Below, piece after piece: positions 9,237 to 17,305 of a stretch of DNA of 64,000 nt. Location: positions 558,001-622,000 of the forward strand of contig NC_072813.1 of NCBI RefSeq assembly GCF_003013715.1. Direction: 5' to 3'. Both the position numbers and the translations under genes were made by a program. The notes beneath the pieces were generated by a model. It ran no database searches. It worked only from the letters and a program-made list of their open reading frames with translations, and had not been told where the DNA came from. The DNA is from Candidozyma auris. Taxonomy: Eukaryota; Ascomycota; Pichiomycetes; Serinales; Metschnikowiaceae. Within the stretch, counting starts at the first letter, position 1. Every line of letters begins with the position of its first letter.

Positions 9237-11399
9237 TCATTGAGTCACCACATCAATAAGCTTGCGGTTGCTCACTAAGCCAGTAGTCAAAACAAAGAGG
9301 TGCTTGTTTTGTGCTGCAAGTCGGTTTTTCAAGTATCGAAGTACAGTGATCTCGCCTCTAGTTATCCCTCCGACGAACACAGCGATAATATACTCAGGCC
9401 GGGAGTTCTTTGTGGTGTCCGATTTACGGTTATCCAGCTCATCGCATATGTTTTTGTCTATGGTTTGGCCTTTGAACATTGCGTCCAAGTTGAGACGTTC
9501 CCAATTTGGCCTGCGGTGGATGTTGTTCACAGGCTTGTACTTCAAAAATTCACGATAGTAGAGCGACTCAATGAGACGAGCAGATAATGGGACTGTAGCT
9601 GATGGGTAAACAAATGACGGGTTGGGGTAGTCAGAAAGACTTTCAATGACAACTTCCTCGTTTTCTTCCTCCAAGGGATGTAAGTTCCAAAACTTGCTAA
9701 TTAGCGTGTATGTTGACTTGTACACATCTTGACCACCAGTGATCCCGAGAGAGTTCACATCGTCGTATGCCTTGTCCAGCAAAGGAGCATTGTCAGCTTT
9801 GCCACCGGTCTCGATTGATGTAGTGGTGGTAGTTGTTTCGATCTCCGATTTTCCAAACGTAAAACCACTGAAAAAGTCTGTCCCCTTGTTCACGGACTTA
9901 ATAATCTTTAAGTCAAGTAATTTCCGAAGTGCAAGCACAGCCGAGAGGCCATACTCTGTATGAATGCGGTCCTCGATTTGATTGAAGTCTTTTGGTCTGA
10001 TTCCATCGTTTATTAACGATATTAAGGCGATGAAACTCAATGCGATTGAGGAATCACAACCCTGGTTCATCATTTGGTGGAACTGGGCAATCTGTTTTCT
10101 GTAATCAATGTTAAAGATCTCGTTTTGTAGCTCAACCCAAACCTCCCGAATATCATGCTTGTAGTCTTCTTGATTATTCTTCTTTATCTTCTCAAGAATG
10201 GCTTCGCTAAGTGCAGTGTGTTTTCTGACCAACTCTTGCTTTGTTGTGAGGCTTCCCAAGTTTTTCACGAGTTGTTTTATTTCTTGTAGATCTGTCATTT
10301 TATCACGATTACCAATCTCCAGCTGGATATAGCGTGCAAGCTTATTGAGCTTCATACCGATAGATGCGAAATTGAGATCCTTGAGAATATCAAAGAGCTC
10401 GTCATTAAGTTTATCCCCAGTACTAAGTATGTTGTTTAGCTCGTCCTGCGTGCCAAACAAGTCATCAAGAAGGCCCATGTAGTTTAAGTGATCGAGCAAG
10501 AGTGGAAAATAATCTAGGTTTCTTTCGATGATTACTAAGTCAGTATTTCCTTTGAGCTTGGATAGGTAGAATTCCCGCTCATTCAGACTGAAGCCCGATG
10601 TAAGATACTCTGGTAGTTTGTCGTTCATAAACATATTGGAGAGTGCAACAGAATGGTCTCCCTTTGCGAAAAGGTTCTTGAACTTAAGGGTAATATCAGG
10701 CTTCGTGTAGTCAACGATCTGGACCAACGCCGTGGAGAGCAGCAATAGTTGCTGCATTGGATTTTCAAAGTACAGCTGTAGTCCACCATTATCCATGTTC
10801 AACGAAAATACAAAGTCCTCGACGCATGTAGGTAGCGTCTTCCAGTTCAACAAGCGCACACTCTGATTGATGCGGATAGTGTTTTGTGACAAGTCAATAT
10901 TGATAGCATTTTTGAAAAGATCGTCAGGAGGTGATCCTAAGATTTTGCATATCTCGTAGTACACGGCCCGGCCAAGGTCCTTGACGATCAAGTTTACCCT
11001 AACCTTCTGGCGGCTCACATGGGGCCAAATATCGCCAAAGAGCTTCAAGCTCTCATGGTTGTCCTCAATAATGATAATCAAGCCACCATAGTTTGTAAGG
11101 TATTGCAGCACATCGTCCGAAGAAGCCAATGTCTCGAGCCACACGACTCGATCGAACTTGCCCTTGGATTTGAGCTCAGTTAGGGACGTGAGGTGATTCA
11201 AGAGTTGCGAGAGCTTTTGCGACGTAATGAAAAGATTGTCTGAAGTCAGGATTTTCCTGAGCACCAGAAAGAGATTTTCTGCTGTTCTCTCATTGAGCAG
11301 AGGCCCCAATTCTGCAGGCTGCTTCGTCATTCTCCTAGGCGGTTCAGAGTTAGTATTGAGAGGTGCAGGAAATACACTATGCGGTTGCAAAAAGCCCAT
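9237..11399 (-). CDS. VPS33: Vacuolar sorting protein Vps33 (Sec1/Munc18 family)
   Basis: The protein (720 aa; S. cerevisiae about 691) is a Sec1/Munc18 protein that proof-reads SNARE assembly within the HOPS and CORVET tethers at vacuole and endosome. The evidence is end-to-end family similarity: the LVIIERNLDYFPLLLDHLNYMGLLDDLFG block (yeast LIILERNTDPITPLLTQLTY), LNFASIGMKLNKLARYIQLE, the VKNLGSLTTKQELVRKHTALSE helix, and the C-terminal IIAVFVGGITRGEITVLRYL strand-helix. The position usually D-P-I-T in this block reads D-Y-F-P here. Two starts are possible, Met1 or Met24 (MTKQPAELG). The 23-residue extension is not needed for the fold. The upstream thioesterase stop is only 50 bp away, so the promoter is very short or lies inside that gene. 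Confidence 0.93.
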   Translation of the reverse strand: MGFLQPHSVFPAPLNTNSEPPRRMTKQPAELGPLLNERTAENLFLVLRKILTSDNLFITSQKLSQLLNHLTSLTELKSKGKFDRVVWLETLASSDDVLQYLTNYGGLIIIIEDNHESLKLFGDIWPHVSRQKVRVNLIVKDLGRAVYYEICKILGSPPDDLFKNAINIDLSQNTIRINQSVRLLNWKTLPTCVEDFVFSLNMDNGGLQLYFENPMQQLLLLSTALVQIVDYTKPDITLKFKNLFAKGDHSVALSNMFMNDKLPEYLTSGFSLNEREFYLSKLKGNTDLVIIERNLDYFPLLLDHLNYMGLLDDLFGTQDELNNILSTGDKLNDELFDILKDLNFASIGMKLNKLARYIQLEIGNRDKMTDLQEIKQLVKNLGSLTTKQELVRKHTALSEAILEKIKKNNQEDYKHDIREVWVELQNEIFNIDYRKQIAQFHQMMNQGCDSSIALSFIALISLINDGIRPKDFNQIEDRIHTEYGLSAVLALRKLLDLKIIKSVNKGTDFFSGFTFGKSEIETTTTTTSIETGGKADNAPLLDKAYDDVNSLGITGGQDVYKSTYTLISKFWNLHPLEEENEEVVIESLSDYPNPSFVYPSATVPLSARLIESLYYREFLKYKPVNNIHRRPNWERLNLDAMFKGQTIDKNICDELDNRKSDTTKNSRPEYIIAVFVGGITRGEITVLRYLKNRLAAQNKHLFVLTTGLVSNRKLIDVVTQ

Positions 11400-11449
11400 G
11401 AGTATACAGATAAAAGTTCGGTTTACTGTATACTTACCTATATCAATAT

Positions 11450-12499
11450 CTAAAGATGGGCCTGCTTTTCGAGCCCGTTAAAATGAACCAAGCCTTCTTG
11501 GATAATTGTGGCCACGTGCTGGCCCGCCTCGTTGTACATCTCTGCTTCCAAGAGGACCCTGTTGTTGATGAGACGCACCGCTTTGAAGCCAAAGGCTACC
11601 CACTGCGTACAATCAAAGTCGCTATCGTGGAAGTAGATGATATGGTCAAGTGAAACAGAAAAATAGTGGCCCGTCTGGTTTAAATTGACGGTGGAAATGC
11701 GCAAGACTCGAGCAAGGCGAGTCAAGAACAACGAGTCAGATAATACACCGAGCCCGACGAACTGAAACGCAGAGTCCTTGATCTTGAGGTTCCCATCTCC
11801 CAACCGCACAAAAAAAGACATCTTTCTCTCCGTGACAGGCACTTTATCCTCGTACTTTGTGTCTTCCAACAGCACGAACTGGTGTGGGATTTTGTGGTAG
11901 ATGTACCTGTTAGCGGACCTTTTGTCCACCGCCATGTCCTCTCTGCGCTCTTCAAGCAACCACCGCGGAAGAGGTGTCTGGAAAGAAAAAGGCTTCAGCT
12001 TTATAGGTTCACCGTCGTCGTCTGGATCGTACTCCTCGCCTCGAGCAGCGGCTTCTTTCTTCTTCTGCTCCTGTCTCTCCTCATACTCGTAGTACTCTCT
12101 CTCCGACTGCCTGAAACAGTTCTTTCTGGTCAACGAGATGTTGGCAATGTACCTGATCTGCTTATCTTGCCACGCCTTGACGCTTCGGTTGCAAAAAGTT
12201 TTACCGTTGGAAATCTCCTCCACTGTCCATTTCACTCTGTGCTGGTCACTCACGCTCTTGACAAAGTGGGAATGAAGCGAGTGTGGGGTGAATCCCTCTG
12301 GCGCTGTTCTGATCGCAGCGAGAAGTGCTTGTCCCGCCAAATTGCCTCCATAGACACCTTTGGACTTCTTCAGCGGTTTGGTGAGTCTGTGGTTCAGTAC
12401 AAACACATGAGTGTCGCCATCAGGCTTGACCTGCTTTATGCCGAGGGCATCCTCAAAGTCGGTCATTCGCTCGGCGTAGATATCGGAAAGGTTGACCAT
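11450..12499 (-). CDS. Acyl-CoA thioesterase, TES1/TesB family, copy 1
   Basis: The 349-aa double hot-dog protein hydrolyses acyl-CoA esters, probably in peroxisomes. It shows GVYGGNLAGQALLAA and PHSLHSHFVKSVSDQHRV in the first hot-dog. The second has SLDHIIYFHDSDFD (family catalytic Asp) and ATIIQEGLVHF (family Gln). The C-terminus is A-H-L, which fits the PTS1 consensus [SAC][KRH][LM]. A highly charged insert (about 125-165, with EYYEYEERQEQ and the acidic DPDDDGE) is not seen in the two neighbouring copies and may be a surface loop. It is the leftmost of three head-to-tail paralogues, and VPS33 follows at 50 bp. The copies are clearly diverged, so the duplication is old. Confidence 0.9.
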   Translation of the reverse strand: MVNLSDIYAERMTDFEDALGIKQVKPDGDTHVFVLNHRLTKPLKKSKGVYGGNLAGQALLAAIRTAPEGFTPHSLHSHFVKSVSDQHRVKWTVEEISNGKTFCNRSVKAWQDKQIRYIANISLTRKNCFRQSEREYYEYEERQEQKKKEAAARGEEYDPDDDGEPIKLKPFSFQTPLPRWLLEERREDMAVDKRSANRYIYHKIPHQFVLLEDTKYEDKVPVTERKMSFFVRLGDGNLKIKDSAFQFVGLGVLSDSLFLTRLARVLRISTVNLNQTGHYFSVSLDHIIYFHDSDFDCTQWVAFGFKAVRLINNRVLLEAEMYNEAGQHVATIIQEGLVHFNGLEKQAHL

Positions 12500-13185
12500 G
12501 CAAAGCGGTTAGGGATAGGGCTTGACAATTCTAATTTTCTCTTTATCCTTAGTTATATACCGCCGGTAGCACTTTGAGTCGGAATCGGCGCATGCGGGTG
12601 CCGCCTTTGTATGGAGAGAGCGGCGAGAGAGTGAATGTGAGAAGTCCGCGGTCCATATGGCGGGGAGAAGCGAGGAAGGTGAAGGTGAAGGTGAAGGTGA
12701 ATTTGGGCAAACAGAGAGGCCCCGGGAAAAATCAGAACATTTTGTCTCATGGTGACTAGTTAATGATGGGCTGAATTTGTGGTCTCTATATTTTGATGCT
12801 CTGGTCGTTTTATGGATGTTCTTGGGATATTGTGGGGCACTCCACAACGGTTGCAAAATGTGAGACTTATCTCCGGAGGACGTAGATAACAGCCTCCGTG
12901 GAAGATGTTTAACGGTAAAAGCAATCTTTTTGATACGTCATCATGAATCCAACTAAAAGGATGTTGATGTGAAAAACCAATTGAAGTAGACTCTAACGTT
13001 CTACTTTGGCTTGCGTCTTTAAACAACTTTCCACAAAAGCCATCTTCTCTTACATCTACAATGCCGTCTAATTTAGCGTTCATTGTTCGTTTCTAGCATA
13101 AGTTTCTCCGTACAAAGCTTACAATAAATATATATTTACCCGTCAGGGTCCTCCCACTCGGACCTCATTCACACACCTCACCGCC
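12500..13185. promoter_or_regulatory. Intergenic between thioesterase copies 1 and 2, 686 bp
   Basis: This is the presumed promoter of copy 1 and 3' flank of copy 2. It contains a (GAAGGT)4 repeat at 12675-12698 and the palindrome CTCCGGAG at 12871-12878, the kind of CGG-containing site bound by Zn2Cys6 regulators. A 107-codon minus frame (12760-13083) has no recognisable features. Confidence 0.45.
12675..12698. repeat. (GAAGGT)4 hexanucleotide repeat
   Basis: Four perfect 6-bp units sit about 180 bp upstream of thioesterase copy 1. No coding frame uses them convincingly. Confidence 0.8.
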
Positions 13186-14199
13186 CTAAAGCTTATAGGT
13201 GGCTCCCTTGGCTCTGTCAGCCAAAGCGAGCGGTACAAACGTGAGGGCCTCCTGGATCACCGTGGCAACGTGCTTTCTTTGTCTCGAGTAGATCTTGACG
13301 CTGCACAACACTCTGTCGTTGGCCAATCTCTCGAAGTTATAGTCCATAAACATAAAGTCGGTCGGATCAAAGTCGCTGTCGTGGAAGTACACCGTGTGGT
13401 CCAACGACACCCTGAAGAAGTCCAATGCACCTTTCGACATCAAGGGAATCCCGAGCGCTCTCACCATTGTCATCAAGAAATACGAGTCCGATCCAAAAGT
13501 GAGATCAATGTGTCTCTGCTTATCTGGGTTCTTGGCCTTGCTCAAGTCATCGTTCACCTTGAAGAACCCTCCATAGTGACGGTAAGGGATTTCAAGAGAG
13601 AGCTCTTTTTTCAGTGGGTTCTCTCTCATCACTTCTGGTGGAAGCACCGTAAGCAAGTTCCCATTGGTGTGCTCAAACGAGGGAAGCGAGTCGAGCTTCT
13701 TCACGTACTTATCGAACCATGGATGAGGGCTGCTTGTGAACTCTATTGGAATCTTTGTTCGAGGATGGTACTTCTGATCGTCGCCAAGCTGGGCAAACTC
13801 CTTCTTCCTTTGGTCAATCAGATTCTTTCGCACAAACGACACCGTCATGATGTAACAGAGCTGGTTTGTGTGCAGCTGGTACGTCTTCACCAACCTCGAG
13901 CAGTAGTTTCTACCCTGAGACGTCTTTTCTACTTCGAACCGCATCTTCAGCTGGTTCAGCCCAGCCTTGAGAAAATGCGAGTGGAATGAGTGTGGAGAGA
14001 ATTCTGGGTCATCCACGGAATCATAAGCGGCCAGCAAACTCTGCGCTGCAAACTCACCACCATATACACCTCGAGCGCCTTCTCTGAAAAGTTCTAATGG
14101 GTATTTTCCTTCGTACTCCGTGTCCAGCTTCTTAATCACGGAGAACTTTTCCTCCATGCGGGAGACGTTTGGGTTTTCGTAAAGTTCTTCAAGACTCAT
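13186..14199 (-). CDS. Acyl-CoA thioesterase, TES1/TesB family, copy 2
   Basis: The 337-aa paralogue has the same architecture as its neighbours: GVYGGEFAAQSLLAA, PHSFHSHFLKAGLNQ, SLDHTVYFHDSDFD and ATVIQEALTF. It should hydrolyse acyl-CoAs and so adjust free CoA and fatty acid pools during beta-oxidation. The C-terminus is Y-K-L, which departs from the strict PTS1 consensus at the first position. Peroxisomal import is therefore plausible but less certain than for copy 1. A CCGAGG element at 14306-14311, the reverse of the CCTCGG motif tied to Ctf1 control of fatty-acid genes in Candida, lies about 107 bp upstream of the start. Confidence 0.9.
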   Translation of the reverse strand: MSLEELYENPNVSRMEEKFSVIKKLDTEYEGKYPLELFREGARGVYGGEFAAQSLLAAYDSVDDPEFSPHSFHSHFLKAGLNQLKMRFEVEKTSQGRNYCSRLVKTYQLHTNQLCYIMTVSFVRKNLIDQRKKEFAQLGDDQKYHPRTKIPIEFTSSPHPWFDKYVKKLDSLPSFEHTNGNLLTVLPPEVMRENPLKKELSLEIPYRHYGGFFKVNDDLSKAKNPDKQRHIDLTFGSDSYFLMTMVRALGIPLMSKGALDFFRVSLDHTVYFHDSDFDPTDFMFMDYNFERLANDRVLCSVKIYSRQRKHVATVIQEALTFVPLALADRAKGATYKL

Positions 14200-14519
14200 A
14201 TGATGTGTGAAGTTCCTTTATTTGAGAAGAATTTGAGAAAAAAGTGTCTGTTATAAGTACTCTAGTTTTTTGGGCGGGCTTTATATTTTCTCGTTATACG
14301 TGCAACCGAGGTTATATCGCTTCCCGCATGCTGCTGATGAGTCTGCGGTGTACGGGTTTTATGCTAAAGAATTGTGGAGATCTCTGTGTCCCCTGTAATT
14401 TCTTTTACACGAGCCGTATTTTGCTGGTTCTATGTACGCAGTGCGCTGGATGAAGTCCACAAAAAGCTTTCACGTACTGAAGCAGATGCCAGCAGATATT
14501 GATCAATGTGCTTTTTCCT
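14200..14519. promoter_or_regulatory. Promoter of thioesterase copy 2, 320 bp
   Basis: The gap holds the CCGAGG element at 14306-14311 and several T-rich stretches. No gene is seen in it. Confidence 0.45.
14306..14311 (-). promoter_or_regulatory. CCTCGG element (Ctf1-type fatty-acid response site)
   Basis: CCTCGG on the minus strand lies about 107 bp before the start of thioesterase copy 2. The hexamer is the motif associated with Ctf1/FarA-type regulators of beta-oxidation genes in Candida and filamentous fungi. A hexamer can arise by chance, so only its position supports it. Confidence 0.35.
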
Positions 14520-15536
14520 TCATATTCTGTGCTTGTTGGGAACTCCAGGCCTCATGTAGGTTAGCCCTTCTTGTATCACTGTTGCTACACAATTGCCTTC
14601 CTTATTGTAGAAGTAGCCGCGCACCAACGCTCGATTGTTTCTCAAGATCTTAAACTGGTACGTTAACGTCAACCAGTCCTTGACAATGTTAAACGCATTG
14701 AAGTCGTCAGAATGGAAGTACAAATGGTGGTCAAGAGACATGGCATTGTAGTGGAAAATGTGTAATGCATTCAATGTGACATTCATGATGTTTCTTGCAT
14801 CTTTATCTTCATCAAAGCTTTCGTAAGGGTTTTCCACCGTTGGATTCCAGTGGAGATGCAAAACTCTGGCCAAAGTTGTAAGCAATGCTGAGTCCGAAAG
14901 ATCGGCCAATCCCACATAATTATATTTCGGGTCCACCATATTACTCTTCTTTGGTTGTTGGAGCCCGCTCCACACGGTAATCCATCTTTCAGCCGCCCGA
15001 AGGTTGTCCTCCTCGGGACACAACGTGTAGTCTTCAAACTCCTTCGAGAATGCATTTCGCACAAAGTCAGTATGAGTGATAACTCTTAGTTCGCTAGGGT
15101 CAGGGTACTTTCGAAAAAGCGGAGGCGGAGGATGCATAATGTTTAAGTCCCCAGACGTCACCGTCTTACCTTTCTTGATCAAAGAACTTAACGCTGTGTA
15201 GATAATGACGTCTTTTTGAATTACCTTGATTTCTCTCATGCAAAAGTTTCTTCCGTCGTGCAACCTGGTTACTTTAAATGTATATGGAATTTTGTGGGAA
15301 CCAGCTTTGATGAAATGGGAGTGAAACGAGTGTGGAATAAAGCCTGGTGCTGATTCCATCGCCACTAATAGCGTCTGAGCACATGTGTGGCCACCATAGA
15401 CGCCCCTGGCGCCTGCAATTGGAAGTCTCAAAGGATGAGCACCAACCCAGGTGTTTTCGTCAACTTTGATCACACGAAACGCTTCCTCAAAATCACCTGG
15501 ATCGTGATTTAAGTCATTTGGTGGGGAAAGGGCCAT
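14520..15536 (-). CDS. Acyl-CoA thioesterase, TES1/TesB family, copy 3
   Basis: The 338-aa paralogue has GVYGGHTCAQTLLVA, PHSFHSHFIKAGSHK, SLDHHLYFHSDDFN and ATVIQEGLTYM, so both hot-dog domains and the family Asp and Gln are present. It differs from copies 1 and 2 in having HSDDFN where they have HDSDFD, a swap in the order of the acidic residues next to the active site. It ends in H-R-I, which is a poor PTS1, so it may be cytosolic, imported by another route, or specialised. It is the rightmost of the tandem trio, and all three are read on the minus strand. Confidence 0.88.
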   Translation of the reverse strand: MALSPPNDLNHDPGDFEEAFRVIKVDENTWVGAHPLRLPIAGARGVYGGHTCAQTLLVAMESAPGFIPHSFHSHFIKAGSHKIPYTFKVTRLHDGRNFCMREIKVIQKDVIIYTALSSLIKKGKTVTSGDLNIMHPPPPLFRKYPDPSELRVITHTDFVRNAFSKEFEDYTLCPEEDNLRAAERWITVWSGLQQPKKSNMVDPKYNYVGLADLSDSALLTTLARVLHLHWNPTVENPYESFDEDKDARNIMNVTLNALHIFHYNAMSLDHHLYFHSDDFNAFNIVKDWLTLTYQFKILRNNRALVRGYFYNKEGNCVATVIQEGLTYMRPGVPNKHRI

Positions 15537-15879
15537 GGTAATCTTTGTAGCGTACAGAATTGTGAATAGTAGGGTCGTGCCGGCTCTTTATAAGCTATTG
15601 TCGCAAAACACTAGCTCCGAACAAGAATACAGTTTCACCCCGCACTGAATTTGTTGAAGATCTCTCATAAACGGTTTGCGCATAATAAGGGTTTGTTTCA
15701 CGTGCAGAGTCTGCGGCATGTGCGAACCCTCAGGATAGAACAATAACGTCGGCACAAGTGGTCCAGTAGTTGCCGATTATGTCTCGTAAATTTATGAGGG
15801 TTTGTGCCCAACAAGTGTGTCTGTATAAACGAGATTGAGCCTAGCAGTTGTTATAAATTACTGAGACTCAAAACTCAAC
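15537..15879. promoter_or_regulatory. Promoter of thioesterase copy 3, 343 bp
   Basis: The gap holds a CACGTG E-box at 15699-15704 and a TATA-like element near 15590. No gene is seen in it. Confidence 0.4.
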
Positions 15880-17064
15880 TCATCTAAATTTCTCATGATA
15901 CTTCTTTGAAATACGCTCCTGTTCATCTTTTGAAAGATGCCCAGCTCTTTGCAATGGTTTTGCCGCAGATCTGGAAGGTAAATAGTCAGAGAGAGCAATT
16001 TCCGGCTCCTCAGTGGTAGCCTTAGGGTTTAATTCATCCATTGAGTAGAGCGAGCCATTGATTTTCAGGTACCGAGGGGGGGCCAACCGGCAATGGGTCT
16101 TCAGTTCAAATTGGCGCTTCTTTAGAGCATAACTATCGCTGCCGTCTTCATCAAGCTGACACGTCGCCAACGGACTGAGACCAATCAATTGTCTCTGCTT
16201 ATCGGTGAGAGGCAAGTCGTAACATTGGTCTTGCGGTCTTGCAAGACGAATTAGGCTGATTATTATGCCCAAGATAAAAATCCACTGCACATGACGTACG
16301 TGTGGCCATATCGTGGGAATGATGCCTTCCTCGTTCTCAATGTAGCGAGCCCAGGCGGCATGTCTTCGAAGAACTTGTGAGTACTGATGGTTGAGCTGGT
16401 ATAATTTGTAGAGGTACTCCACAAAGAGTAGAAGCAAGTGTAATGCTACCAACCTAAAGACGTTCAAGCAAAGAGTTTTAAATATTATTTCCTTGTTGAC
16501 TTGCCTGCCCAATGCTTCTCTCATGACTGGACTGATCCATGTCCCCGTAGGTGTTGATTCCGAGAGCTCTTCATCATTCTCCTCACCATTCCTCTCTTGT
16601 GACTGCGAAAATGGTCGGGAAATTGTGTGTTTTTTGGCCAGATGAGGTCTAGGCGGGAGAAACCCATCTGGAAGAAGGTTTCTCCTTTGATATAATGGCT
16701 TGTAAAAAACCAGTGGTTTGGATATTTCCTCTGTTGTCAGGTTCATGAAAAGCTGATCTTTCTCCTTTGAGCTCAATGGCATTCTCGCCCTCGCAACTTG
16801 CAAAGAGGCTGCTGATACGGGAATAAGGTCATTTAGGTTGTTAAAGTTCGAATACTGTGCCGATCTATTGTTTGTTGCCGTGGTTAACTGATGTTTAGTG
16901 GTTTGGTGAATTTGTCTACCTTCGCTGATCTCATGTAGAATCAGATTTACATCCGGGTTAGGAAGACGTCTCAAGGGTGTTGAAGCCGGATCTCTGGATT
17001 TATCAGTATCTTCAAAGAATGAGCCTGTTCCAGAATAGAATTTCACTGATTCGGGTGAGTTCAT
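15880..17064 (-). CDS. POM34: Nuclear pore membrane protein Pom34
   Basis: The protein (394 aa from this start) has two hydrophobic spans (LVALHLLLLFVEYLYKLY and WIFILGIIISLIRLA) flanked by two conserved Pom34 signatures. One is SPVMREALGRQVNKE before span 1 (S. cerevisiae SPVLKELSRRTVNKE). The other is LPLTDKQRQLIGL after span 2 (yeast LNLTDRQKKLLGV). Pom34 anchors the nuclear pore membrane ring with Pom152 and Ndc1. The frame stays open upstream to a Met at 17175, but that 37-residue extension is hydrophobic and unlike the family, so the Met at 17064 (MNSPESVKF) is preferred. The protein is longer than the roughly 299-aa S. cerevisiae homologue, mainly in its disordered N-terminal half. Confidence 0.87.
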   Translation of the reverse strand: MNSPESVKFYSGTGSFFEDTDKSRDPASTPLRRLPNPDVNLILHEISEGRQIHQTTKHQLTTATNNRSAQYSNFNNLNDLIPVSAASLQVARARMPLSSKEKDQLFMNLTTEEISKPLVFYKPLYQRRNLLPDGFLPPRPHLAKKHTISRPFSQSQERNGEENDEELSESTPTGTWISPVMREALGRQVNKEIIFKTLCLNVFRLVALHLLLLFVEYLYKLYQLNHQYSQVLRRHAAWARYIENEEGIIPTIWPHVRHVQWIFILGIIISLIRLARPQDQCYDLPLTDKQRQLIGLSPLATCQLDEDGSDSYALKKRQFELKTHCRLAPPRYLKINGSLYSMDELNPKATTEEPEIALSDYLPSRSAAKPLQRAGHLSKDEQERISKKYHEKFR

Positions 17065-17305
17065 GTTGTTGTCGTGATGTACATACAAGCTTACGCATAG
17101 AGATGGCCATACAGCTATTTGCAGGACATATCGATGAAAGTTTACATGAGTTTGGATTAACGATGACCTTACCAATGTGTGTATAAATAAATGAGTTATG
17201 AAATAGTAGATTGAATAGGGAGTTGAAAATATATACCGTTATGGGTGACAAAGGGCGGAGATGTGCAACCACGGTATGTAGGCAAAATCCTGACTGGAAT
17301 CTACG

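Noticed and set aside
12760..13083. 107-codon minus frame between thioesterases
   Set aside because: There is no similarity to the thioesterases or any family I know, and it lies in the promoter region of copy 1.
13270..13989. 239-codon frame antisense to thioesterase copy 2
   Set aside because: It is a mirror of the coding frame. The sense strand has clear family motifs.
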